Assembly (NCBI RefSeq): GCF_029227915.1
Contig: NC_079885.1
Location: forward strand, 11,151,001-11,211,000
From: Hydractinia symbiolongicarpus
Taxonomy: Eukaryota; Cnidaria; Hydrozoa; Anthoathecata; Hydractiniidae
Direction: 5' to 3'
Length of the DNA: 60,000 nucleotides
Made by a program: the position numbers and the translations under genes. The notes below the pieces were generated by a model. The model had not been told where the DNA came from, did no database searches, and saw only the letters and a list, made by a program, of their open reading frames with translations. This document shows positions 12,001 through 22,043 of this stretch, in pieces. The first letter of the stretch is position 1, and every line of letters starts with the position of its first letter.

Positions 12001-15000
12001 TCTAACCATTCATCATCATCAAGTTTTCTTTTATTTCTTCTGAAATGCAACACACAGACAAACAGTTAGTGTTTTAAATTTACTATTTAATAAGGGTGTG
12101 ATGTGATGACTGAAAGAATAACGCCACAACTTTTTTTGACAAAATCTCTAAACATAACCCTTACAACATTTCGGCCATACAATCTGAAGTACAAAATTGA
12201 AATAACAACTTTGATTTCGTCAACAGTTGTACTTTGCAAGATAAAATTTTCATTTAAATGCTTTATTGGTCGCTGGGAAAACAAGACTATTCAATTATTT
12301 CTTTGACGCATATGCTTGAAGCATCAAGGAAATATATTTCCCAGTTTCAAGAGTAATTTAACAATTCAAAGGTAAAGACTTTCAAAACCAGAACTCTTGC
12401 AAAAAAATTTTACTTGATCTTGAAAGATGCAGTTTTTTCAAAAGTCACAAAAATTTCTCTCACAAAAATTAATTTGATTAAACTATACAAAATCTTAATA
12501 AACTTATATCCCTGTCCCACTCTGGCAGAGACAAACTACGACCATATTACATCAGATACAAAGAGTGCACTTGATAAGATTTCTACTGCAGTAAAGCATG
12601 GTCTATCTTAACAATAAAATTAAAACTTCACCCTAATTGCACAGGGATTTCAAAGAATATAAGTATTTACCTGCCAGCATTTCCCTCAGTTTCCACATCT
12701 TAAAATAAAATTTAAAAAATTACATACCAGTATAAATATACGGCAGCTATAAAATGTGGTTCAATGTTTTTACCTGATATTACTGAACTATTTAGAATGT
12801 CATCAGCTTCTATATCTTCTTTTGCTGAATCTGAGTATTCAACTCTAAAGTAAAAGTTTAATGATGAAAGTCTGTTGGTCCTTATTAACCAGCTGAGATT
12901 TCATGCCAAAACTATTTTTTAAAAACTGCATTAAGTTGTTATATTAATTTTTCAAAGTCATCTTTCATCCCAACATTTAATTCAAGTCCTTTAAATGCTA
13001 TGAAATGGGACTGGGACTGGTCTAAGTACGAGATGACATAAGAAGTGTACAACCAATGAAACAAACAGATTAAAAGTCAACCGTATAATTATGTGTATTA
13101 TAACTTATAACTTACGGTCTGATTTCTGTTTTAAAAACTATTTGTTACCTGGTGGAAAAATCCATGACAATTCTCCCTTTGCTTCTCACAGCTATACCAT
13201 TTTGGCTCATATACAGAAGTATTAGGAATATTATAATACAGAAGTTGACTAATACCATATGGTCATTTGTAGCTTTCATAACAAGCATTAGCTTTATTAT
13301 TTTGTTTTTTGTTTTATTTTAAGTAAGTTAAAGTTAAGCACAGTAAGTAGTGACGCAAGCTTGAAACAAACTAAAAGTCATACTCAGTTGTGGACAATGT
13401 CTGTCCACCAAACTTTATTTTTACTTTCAATGCTTTTCCTTCATCACGCAGAGAATCATCATTTACAACATCTATTTCCTCATCTGAAACAACTGCACGT
13501 TCACGTTTCTTTTTATGCTTTTTGTGTTTCTTTTGTTTCTTTTTTCCCGGAGAACCTAAAAACAAAAACAAAATTTTAGGTATGAACTATAATAACTCTA
13601 GGATATTTTGTTATTTCAAGACAAAATTGCTTCCAGGACGATTCTAGTGTTAATGTTTAATATTCTCTTTGTTCTTACAGTACTCTAGACAATGGAACAT
13701 CGTGGAGGGGAAGGGGAAGCAAAGATATAAAGACATATTTTTTGTCCTGAGTTAATATTCATATAAACACATGCGCATACCTATTTCCTGTTCCATAAAT
13801 GCTATAAAAGAAAATGAGGTCACATTTTTTGGAAATAATGCAATTGATAAGCGCTTTTCATCATGATACTACTTTTAAATGAGGACATACAAATACTTTA
13901 GAAATTTTCAAAAGTTATATAGCTGAACAAATTCTAATCATACAAAAGAGGGAATACTCTCCCACTCTTGCTTGTTGGAGTTAAATATACATTTAAAAAC
14001 TGATATTCCAACATTAAGTTACATATATGTAAACATGAGCAGTTTATTCTCAATATTGGAGAGTTAATGCAAGTACACTCAACTTAAGGCGGCAGTAACC
14101 CTTTTAAAAATCGGATTTTTTTTTATATAATTAGTTACGAAAGATTATTTTTTCTGTTGAACACACTTGTCACGATTTTACAGCTAAAATACTATTATCT
14201 TTCACCAAAAATATTCAGCCTCAACAATTACTCTTTAAGATTCATGAATAATTAATTAGTTCTGCCAAATATAGTTTAAGTCTACACGCTTGTACGGAAA
14301 GAAATGACGTAATCATAACAACAAAGATAGCGTAGAAATTTAAGACAACCTTCATTATGCTACACTACATGAGCCTTAACTTTCGATAGCATTTTCGTTT
14401 TACTTTAAAATTTTCAGACATGCTTGGCGAACAATGCAGCCATAATACGGTGTGCATAAATCTTTTTATATGAAATGTTTTTCTTTTAACAGCGTTTAAT
14501 GCCACAGGGGATGCTAACAAAGAATCTTGAAAAAAAACAAAAGGCTATTGTGAAAAAAATATGAATGAACAAAAAAACTTTAGTATTTGGAAAAGCAATG
14601 ATCAATATTTTGTACTTCTTCTTGGACATTACATTTGTGTACAGAGATTTGTTGGTTAGTATTTTTGCAATAAAAAACAGTTAATACTAAAATCAAAAGC
14701 ATTTTAATTAAACTCCTTCTGCGTAAACTAAAGTTCAGATTTTAGAACAATGGCAGAGAGCAAAAAAGGTAATAAAAAATAATTGGGTATAAAATTTATT
14801 CCGTTGACATTTTAATTTAGACCAATGTGACCTTGTAGTTGAAAAGTGGCCTGGTGGAGTTGCAGATAAGGGGTTAGTAGTACCTCAATTTTCTGTCAGA
14901 CGTGTAAGTATTGGATACATATAGGTGCAGTGGTATTGCAGGAAGGTGAAGAACTGACATTTAGTTTGTTAAACATTGCAAATGTGAGATCATAGAGAAT

Positions 15001-15590
15001 GAAATTTTTCCAGAATTTTTATTGATGTATATGACATATGATGTATGTAACAGTGGCTCATTAGAGATTGAGAATCTTTGTTACTTACTATAGGAGATAA
15101 GTTGGGTTGTGAAAGGGATGTGGAAGTGTTTCTTGTAGGATAGGTTCTGCTTGAAGAAAGTTTAAGAGTTACTTTGTTGACTAGCAGAGTATTGCCAAGC
15201 AGAGGATTGTCAGTTGAGGTACAGGGTATGCTGTATGGTCGTGAGACATGGGCAGTGAAGCAAGAAGATCTTGACCATTTAGCAAGGAATGGTATGAGAA
15301 CGGTTAGGTGGATGTTAACACCAGTTTGAAAGACAGAATGAGTTGATATGAGTTAAGAAGCAGGCAAGTATTATTTGTAGCATTGGAGATGTAGTCTAAG
15401 ATATGAAAATTGAGCTGGTTGGGACATTTGGACAGTATGAAGGATAATTAGGAAGTGTAGATATTTGCTATAGTTCCTGAGTAAAATCCTTCCCTGCCTT
15501 TTATTTACAACTACAATGACAAATAAAACAATCACAGCTTTATAGTCAAATCTTACCGTGATCTCGATCCTTATCTTTCCTTTTTCCCAT
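9060..15590 (-). CDS. INO80B: INO80 complex subunit B-like protein (PAPA-1 domain), eleven coding exons
   Basis: Exons by position: 15557-15590, 13781-13801, 13384-13555, 13149-13205, 12774-12844, 12671-12698, 11922-12039, 11162-11216, 10584-10687, 9603-9659, 9060-9176. All junctions have GT-AG sites and compatible phases; the total is 834 nt (277 residues). The protein begins MGKRKDKDRDH, has the Lys/His-rich KKKQKKHKKHKKKRER, then KALKVKIKFGGQTLST, an acidic linker, WLDALEKGELDDTGDIKKEK, LMTARQRALRGEK, FERKRKLRAKKRRQQMQKQ, TQTIEKLLKGQKGKK and VRYTSNKDGFLLSF. These follow human INO80B (PAPA-1/IES2) in order. INO80B is a core structural subunit of the INO80 nucleosome remodeller in the nucleus. 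The family's C-terminal zf-HIT (C4-type) is missing: the frame stops at 9060-9062, although AGgtagcc just before the stop could splice onward. The acceptor of the 57-nt exon (tatatgag) is weak. Confidence 0.85.
13781..13801 (-). other. INO80B: 21-nt in-frame microexon of INO80B
   Basis: It is bounded by acceptor tcttttatag and donor gtatgc, phase 1 on both sides, and inserts AFMEQEI between the MGKRKDKDRDH exon and GSPGKKKQ. Being symmetric, it can be skipped without breaking the frame. Its internal ATG could also start a shorter protein. Confidence 0.6.
14090..14400. repeat. Dispersed repeat, copy in INO80B intron 1 (related to 36525-36860)
   Basis: Shares long ordered blocks with 36525-36860 and its array copies: cacttgtcacgatttta, atctttcaccaaaaatattc, agcctcaacaatt, catgaataattaattagttc, cttcattatgctacac. 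It is non-coding; termini are not defined. Confidence 0.8.
14750..14903 (+). CDS. Candidate small gene nested antisense in INO80B intron 1 (first two exons)
   Basis: ATG at 14750 opens MAESKK, followed by a donor (g|gtaata) and, 52 bp on, an acceptor (tttaatttag). The second exon (14821-14903) reads DQCDLVVEKWPGGVADKGLV then VPQFSVRR to a consensus donor gtaagt. Both junctions keep the frame (19 + 83 nt = 34 codons), and the peptide is balanced in composition rather than low complexity. I do not recognise it. No convincing third exon was found: an acceptor at about 16590 continues open for about 38 codons but lies inside a transposon. It lies opposite to INO80B, inside that gene's first intron. 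It may be a real short gene, a fragment, or chance. Confidence 0.35.
15210..15460 (+). pseudogene. Decayed LINE reverse-transcriptase C-terminal fragment
   Basis: Plus-strand translation gives MLYGRETWAVKQEDLDHLAR and NGMRTVRWM, then in shifted frames SLKDRMS, SRQVLF and LSWLGHLDSMKDN. This is the characteristic post-RT region of RTE/CR1/Jockey-type non-LTR retrotransposons (LLYGSETW, VRWM, RLRWYGHVMRM). Several stops and frame changes show it is dead. It sits in INO80B intron 1. Confidence 0.75.
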
Positions 15591-16133
15591 TACTTACAGT
15601 TTTACATTGAGAATCTAAAAAAATATTAAATTATTTCTTTTCTCAAAATAATATATGCTGTTGAATAGAAGTGCTTCAAATTTGTGCTAAGCAATGGTTG
15701 CTAACTGCCAAACTTTGATGTTTGACGACTTGACTACTACAAGATTTTGTGTGGTAAAAAAGTAGACTTTCTGTAATCGGAAGGTTTTACCAACTCTCTC
15801 TCATGGCTGTGTATACTTCATAAACTACAACATTTTAATCTACCAAAGTAATAAATTATTTTAAACAACATAGATTAAGATTCATACAGCTGTGTTTCAT
15901 TTAAGAACAAAAGATGGTCTCCATTTTTAACGAAATGTTTCATTGAAAATATATTCACAAATAATTTTAGTCTTGTCACATCCACCTTATACTTATAAAT
16001 TTAATCATAACGAAGATTAAACTAAATAAATTACGCAAAAACAAAGAAAATGCAGTACTGAATGCTGTGTGATAACATCAACAAAATTGATGTTGATTAA
16101 TAAAGACACTGTTAAAAAACCAACAGCAGATAC
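15591..16133. other. Upstream flank of INO80B, no gene seen
   Basis: AT-rich sequence between the INO80B start codon and the target-site duplication of the TIR transposon. It should contain the INO80B promoter and 5' UTR; no specific element stands out. Confidence 0.5.
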
Positions 16134-16138
16134 TACTA

Positions 16139-18240
16139 CAGGCCTTGCCATGAGTTGCGAGCAATTGCTCGCGCCCGCATAGTGCTTGAGTAAAAGCTTG
16201 TTACCCGAGCATTCTATTGCTCGTGTAAATATTACCTTTTTTGAGATAAGTGTGAACGTTTTGCTCAAGAATTGATTGGTCTTTTAAGCAAAATTCCTGC
16301 TAAACCTGAAACTGAAAAGATATTTGGTGTGATTATTTTCCACCCATCGTGCAACAGTTCATTCGCCATTTTGTAAAACGCGTGCGATACAGCCATTAAG
16401 GTCAATCTTTGTTGCGCATTCATTTTGCAGTAGAAAAGTGGGAGATGTTCTAAATCGTGAACCCCAAACATGATGATCGAGCGTCGACTGGTATATCGAC
16501 TCTCTCAATCTTAACTTCCTTTTCTACATGTTCTCAATAGTATGCATGAAGATACTGTCGTTTTCATAAATTTTATGTTTATTTTTCAGGTCATCACAGG
16601 CAAATGGGAAAAAATTAAGCTTTGTTTTCAAATTGAAAAATACCTTTATCCAAAAGGTTTAACTCTATTATACCTAGGCATAACTTTAGATACACATGTC
16701 ATTTAGTGGTAAAATTTTGTGACTATTCCTAACTTTTATTATTGCTTCTGATGAAAAAAAAAATTTTGAAAAAATTTTGTACTTTGCTGGGGGTATTGCT
16801 TTTTTTGGACGGGGGTAAATTTTTTGGAATTTTGAAAACCGTTGACATTCATGTAAGAACGTTATAGGATGTTGTATTGGGTATATAATTATTTATTACA
16901 TGTAAGTTGGTTACTAAGTGGTAACCAAGGTGTTGCTAAGGTGATATATGGTTACTAGGGACAAAAAGCAGACCAGATTTGAAGGAAGTATCGATACAGC
17001 AAAATGACGTCATTTCGGATCCCAATGACATCATTATATTGTTTTCCTTACCTTAATTATCATTAAATGTCCTGTTTTACATATATGCCAAGTTTAATGA
17101 CATGAGCGTCAATATTAAGGGTCTTTTTATCTTTATTGTTGAAATAAGAATTTTTTTTGCCGAAATGACATTATTTTTTATCCTAATGACGTCATTAAAA
17201 TTACTTTATTCATGTGAAACACATATTTTGGTATTTATTCCACAAATCTACCAAGAATCAAGGCCACATCATTAGTAACACGCGAGAAATTAAAACGTCC
17301 TGAAAAATTGGGAAAATGACCATTTTTCACATGTGTGACGTCATTTTTAATCCGTGTGACGTCATTTCTAATCCCTATGACGTCATTAAAATATTTTTTT
17401 TACCTGGATTGAGTTTGTACTAAGACATTCTCCAATTGAGTCAAGTTTCATCACTTAAGCACAAGTGGTTCAGGATTTATGGGGGCGGGCAAGAGCCAAA
17501 AAAGCTCAGGTATAATTGGGTTAAATAAAATTTATAAATAAAATCTCTTTTTAAAAGGTACACGTCAGGTACATAAAATTTATACAGAAAAAAATTTATA
17601 CAGAAAAAAAATTATACCACACGTCGGTTTTGTTTTTAAAATTTTTGAATAACAGTTGCGGCATAAAGAAAATAATTCAATAAATTTGGACATGCATGGT
17701 TTCCAATTGTTTCATCAAATGAAGAAATTATCTACAATTAAATCCATGATAAATTGTCTGTTCCGCCTGTTAGTGCAGTTTTGCAGTCTTGCGTCATCAG
17801 TGTCTGTCCGGCGTCCACCTCGGCATTAGTTAAGAAATGCATGGCTAGATTTCTTGCGTAAGACCTGGTTACCAATGACGAAGGGGCCAGGCAAAAGAGA
17901 TTTATGTCTACGTAGTTTTTTAACTAAGGCAGGAGTCGGTGAATTAGCTAGGATGTTCAGGTTGGCTATGAATAGGCTTGCTCATGGATTTAACCGACAA
18001 AAGTTCAAAACGAGCTACAGACATGTCTGACCAAACTAGAAATGTGGTCGACATTTTAATCACACGCCTGAAACGATTTAGGTGTGTGCCAAGGCGCTCG
18101 TCTCTCCTGAAAAAAGATGCCCTGAGAGACTGAATGTAAAGTTTTTTTAGCGAAAAATATGGCGAGTAAAATTGCTCACATGAACACTCTGACGCAAGCA
18201 ATTAATTGCTCGGGAGGTTATTTGCTTATGGCAAGACCTG
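16139..18240. mobile_element. 2.1-kb TIR DNA transposon with 5-bp target-site duplication
   Basis: The left end CAGGCCTTGCCATGAG (16139) and the reverse complement of the right end, CAGGTCTTGCCATAAG (18240), agree at 14 of 16 positions. Direct TACTA flanks lie at 16134-16138 and 18241-18245. A second inverted motif, agcaattgctcg near the left end and agcaattaattgctcg near the right, strengthens the pairing. Inside are a minus-strand frame (16265-16471, IIMFGVHDLEHLPLFYCKMN...) and another (17944-18201), neither recognised, plus a nested MITE. No transposase signature is visible, so it is probably non-autonomous. Superfamily is uncertain. Confidence 0.8.
16663..17520. mobile_element. 0.86-kb TTAA-flanked MITE nested in the TIR transposon
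   Basis: TTAA at 16659-16662 and 17521-17524 flanks inverted ends: left CTCTATTATACCTAGGC, right (reverse complement) CCCAATTATACCTGAGC. TTAA target sites are typical of piggyBac and Kolobok superfamilies. It has no coding capacity. It contains five perfect TGACGTCA octamers (17005, 17187, 17336, 17357, 17378) in repeated tgacgtcatt-taatcc modules. Confidence 0.75.
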
Positions 18241-18245
18241 TACTA

Positions 18246-18883
18246 ATAAACACTGAGACTTGAAAAGTTTCCAGAATTTCTTTTACAGACATTCCAAATA
18301 TAACATGCATCCACAATCAAATTAACCAGCTTGATTTTTTCCATAACAAATTCACAAATTTCAAAGTGTCCAAGGAATCAAACTACAGACACTAAAACTT
18401 AGACCAATAATTGACCAAACTGGTGACATAATAAGCTTGGACAAAAATTAACATTCAATTGCAGGTGTATGCCTGAGAACACGCCACAGTTGCTCTAATC
18501 ATTATTGCATGTCTTGAACGTACCACAAAGTTCGGTACCAGACAGGTGAAAAATTACCATGTATTCCAAAATAAATATCTTTGTCAAACATGTACAGTAC
18601 TGCTCAAATGTAACTTTTCATGTAGGCGATAGTTATCACCTTCGCATGAGCTTTAGGTAGTGTCAGAACTTCTATTGTTATTGTTAACCTATTGTTATAT
18701 ACATGAGCTATTTTTGCATGTTGAAAACAATAGAGTTAGTTCATGTCTTGTTTGCGAAATTTAATTAGCCTATGTGAACTGCATGTGTCCATTGTTGTAT
18801 TTAATTACTATACTTGTCAAGATATCAACGAAACAAAATAAAATTTAACAAAGATTTAAGTATCTATTACTCACTTTACTTAG
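18246..18883. other. No gene seen
   Basis: AT-rich sequence between the TIR element and the 53-bp repeat; no splice-bounded or family-like frame. Confidence 0.5.
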
Positions 18884-19042
18884 AAATTTAAGAACAAAAA
18901 GAGGAGATAGAAAAGCTTCGTTAGATTGTGTTTTAAAAATTTAAGAACGAAGAAGGGCGATAGAAAAGCTTCTTTAGATCGTGTTTTAAAAATTTAAGAA
19001 CGAAGAACGGCGGTAGAAACACCTTTTAGATCATGTTTTATA
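18884..19042. repeat. 53-bp tandem repeat, three copies
   Basis: Units begin aaatttaagaac at 18884, 18937 and 18990 and run through gatagaaaagcttc and ttagatygtgtttta. Divergence rises from the first two to the third copy. Confidence 0.9.
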
Positions 19043-19389
19043 AAGCACTGGAATGTTCTTGGCATTTTCAAAAAAGAATAAATCAGATTTTAAAAGGTAA
19101 TGTTTTCAAAAGAGATTGAGTAGAGATTATATATAATACTAATTATTGTTAACCACACTCTGCAGCCAATAAATATTTACTAACACATCAGTACAACTTT
19201 TACATAATAATACATTGCTATGTTAGTACTGAAGGACCTTTATTCCTATGCATTGTGTAGCAGGATTGTATTGTATTTTAGAAGACTGTGATAGACCTCC
19301 TAATCTGAGTCGAGAATTGAGTTTGGCTCAGCAACCTTGTCCCCAGGGCTGCTTTTTTAAAATGTTAATATTTCCTCAAGGATATCTAA

Positions 19390-19735
19390 TTCAGTTTCTG
19401 TCAAATGAAAGCTTAGATGCAAACAAATGTCAGAGCAAATCCTTAAAACTTAAATCCCCCTCACAGCAAACCCTGAGATACAATCAACCAATGAGCACAA
19501 AGCAGGCGTTGTCATATGTTACCCTCTTAAATAATATATACAAGAACTAATTATATTTGTTCAGGTGTGTGAAGCCATTCTTGCTTAAAACAAAAGATTT
19601 CCCGATATTGACCAGGTGAGCAGACAGCAATACCAATCAAAAAGCACGATCAGAATTCTGACCAAAGAAAAATTGCTTGAGACCCAGCGTAATTTTTTCC
19701 ACCTTAACTATTTCGATGTCCTGGTGGTAGATAGA
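19390..19735. repeat. Dispersed repeat related to 35330-35760 of the array
   Basis: Shared blocks in order: atcaaccaatgagcacaaag, ttaccctctt, atatttgtt-aggtg-gtgaag, ccaatcaaaaagcac, gagacccagcgtaatttt and ccttaactatt. The 100-codon and 98-codon plus-strand frames overlapping it have no family resemblance and are probably chance. Confidence 0.8.
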
Positions 19736-19740
19736 ACATT

Positions 19741-20369
19741 ATCAGGGTTCCCACAACATTTTGAAAGTCACAATCGAGGAGATTCAAGGGAAAATTTAGT
19801 AAAATTCGAGGACAATTTCGAAAATAGGCGAGGAGAATCCCGGAGATTAAATCCTTCTTTTCAAACAAAATCAAGAAGAATCGAGGAGTTTTTTAAATTT
19901 CGTCTTTTATAACAAAACAGTATCTTCACATACAGTATAAATTAAACTTTATACAAACAAACAAAAAACGCTCATCCATAGTTCTCATAACAGTGCTCAA
20001 TATTTAAACCCCAAAGAAGTTTCATTTGAAAAATGCAAACACAATAACTACATAATATTAAACTTATGATGATGGGATTAGAAAAATCTTTGAATTTTTA
20101 TCAAAAACGAAAAAAATGGAAAATAACAAGAAATGCTTATATTTTTAAAATTAACTTTAAATCTTTTTTCTTGTTCAATTGATTTAATTTGAACCTGTAC
20201 TCATCCATTTTAGCTTTTTTCTCTTATCATAAAAATATTTCGCGCACTTTGAAAAAAAATTCAAAGAGATTTTAGGAGGGAATCATTAATTATCAAGTTT
20301 TTCAAGGAGATTCGAGGAGGAGAATAAACACCAAGGAGATTTGAGGAGGTTCGAGCTGTGGGAACTCTA
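19741..20369. mobile_element. MITE with AGRGTTCCCACA terminal inverted repeats
   Basis: The left end agggttcccacaacatt and the right end (reverse complement) agagttcccacagctcg are inverted. Sub-terminal sequence is rich in degenerate gaggagattcgagg motifs at both ends. Non-coding, about 0.63 kb. The target-site duplication was not resolved. Confidence 0.65.
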
Positions 20370-20373
20370 ATTA

Positions 20374-20715
20374 GGCCACCATAAAAAATATGTTGTGTTC
20401 GTGTCCTGAAGACCCCGCAAAAATGAGCCGGTCAGGCGGTCGGCGTATTTTTTCCCGGGATTTTCAGATGGAAGCAAGCAAATTCATTCCCAGGGCTAAT
20501 ATTGTATAGCGCCACTTGACATCATTTGTAGACCATTTTTGCCGCCCTGTAAATTGTCAGTAGCCACAGGAGATTAATTTTTGCGAGTTTTTGTCAATTT
20601 TGCATAAACTAGCTCTGGCGAAAAAAATTCTTTTTTCGACTTACCGACTCAGGTTTTTATTGCCAAAAGTGAGTCGGTTGGAGGACCCAGACACAACATA
20701 TATTTGATGACGGCC
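20374..20715. mobile_element. MITE with imperfect 35-bp terminal inverted repeats
   Basis: Left: ggccaccataaaaaatatg then ttgtgttcgtgtcct. Right, reverse complement: ggccgtcatcaaatatatg then ttgtgtctgggtcct. About 340 bp, non-coding, flanked by TTA/TTATAA-like sequence, and abutting the preceding MITE. Confidence 0.7.
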
Positions 20716-21943
20716 TTATAATGAATCCACAAACAATTAATGCAATTTGGCAGGATAACAGATTTATTTTTATAAAACTCCAGAAAATAGGTGATATGAT
20801 ATATAGCTAGCTATATATGCTAGACTTTAAGCCGAGATGATGATATCATTTTAAAGGAAAAACCTTTTGTCGAATTTTTATCTAACTTTTTTCCCAATGC
20901 AGGTAAACAAAGTGTAGCTCGTGCTAATTGCGTGCTAATTCCCAAATAATGATTATAATCAAATTCTTATAAAATTTCATAAAAAGTTTTTTTGTTTTCT
21001 CTTTTAAATTTTGAAGATAGAGCTAACCTGGATTCGATTTTAGCTAGCTAGCCAGTTATCTTCTCCTTCCAGACCTGGTGATGGGAAGGAAAGGCCTCAA
21101 GTTTCTTTTAAAAAATGAATAAATAAATTTGGATTATTGATTCATAATCCTTTTAAAATGAAGTGAAGAAGGTTAATTAAAATGCGCAACTCACCCCACT
21201 GCCACCTTTTGGATCTTATTTGTGCACCAGCAATTTTTATTTGAAAGTGGGTACGTTAACCTAGCCCTCAACACTTTTGCGAATTTTGGGGCGCAAGCGG
21301 TAGATTTTTTCTTGGAGAGGAAAGACAAATATATTTTTCCAGTGCAACTTTTTAGAAAAAGTATAACAGTTGGAACACCAATAGACTGAAATTTACAGAG
21401 GAAACTGCTATAAAATACAGGGCGTGTAGTCGATGAGAGCAAAATTTCAAACAAGAAAAACGCTTACTGGTTGTTTCATATTAGGCACCAGAAGCTATAT
21501 CTTTCTTGAACTACTTGCTAACACGTTGTGCGTACCACGTATTAAATTTATGAGAGACAAACGTCTTCGCTTTTTGATTGATCGAAATATCAAGTTATTA
21601 GTTAAGTTGTGCGGTACGTTAATCAGCTCACAATCATTTTGCAAACACAATCTATTTATATCAGTGTTACCTTGACCTGTAAAAGTATCCATCACAATTG
21701 ATAAATACTGCTCTTTTGGTGATCCAAGCACATTCTTTTTGGATATCTTCTGAAATATCTTGTAACGTTTATTTTTTTATCAAAGAAGAAAATGTGAACG
21801 TTTCTGGAAATCCAGAATCCTGAAAGTACTAGCCGTCGCCAATTTCTTCTGGCGGATTAGAAGTCCTAAATTTTCTGCTAAAGAAGAATTGGGTTATTGA
21901 TACAATAAAGAATTCGTGATTGATTTTCACACTTGAAATGCAG
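20716..21943. other. No gene seen
   Basis: Predicted frames at 21191-21731 overlap on opposite strands and lack similarity or splice context. AT-rich, with short gctagcta runs near 20810 and 21040. Confidence 0.5.
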
Positions 21944-22043
21944 TGGAAATCTCTCAATTGCCGATAATGAAGATGACGACAGCGATAAGGAGGATTGTCA
22001 AGTCATCATGATCGAGTCAACGGACAGTCAAGAAAATAAGACG
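21944..22043 (+). CDS. Candidate isolated acidic exon
   Basis: Acceptor acttgaaatgcag and donor acg|gtaaat bound 100 nt, open in the frame GNLSIADNEDDDSDKED then CQVIMIESTDSQENKT. Composition looks like a disordered acidic region of a nuclear protein. No partner exon was found within a few kb, so it may be a gene relic, part of a transposon, or chance. Confidence 0.28.

Noticed and set aside
16590-16706. Possible third exon of the nested small gene (VITGKWEKIKLCFQIEKYLY)
   Set aside because: It lies inside the TIR transposon and its end runs into the nested MITE terminus, so an exon role is unlikely.
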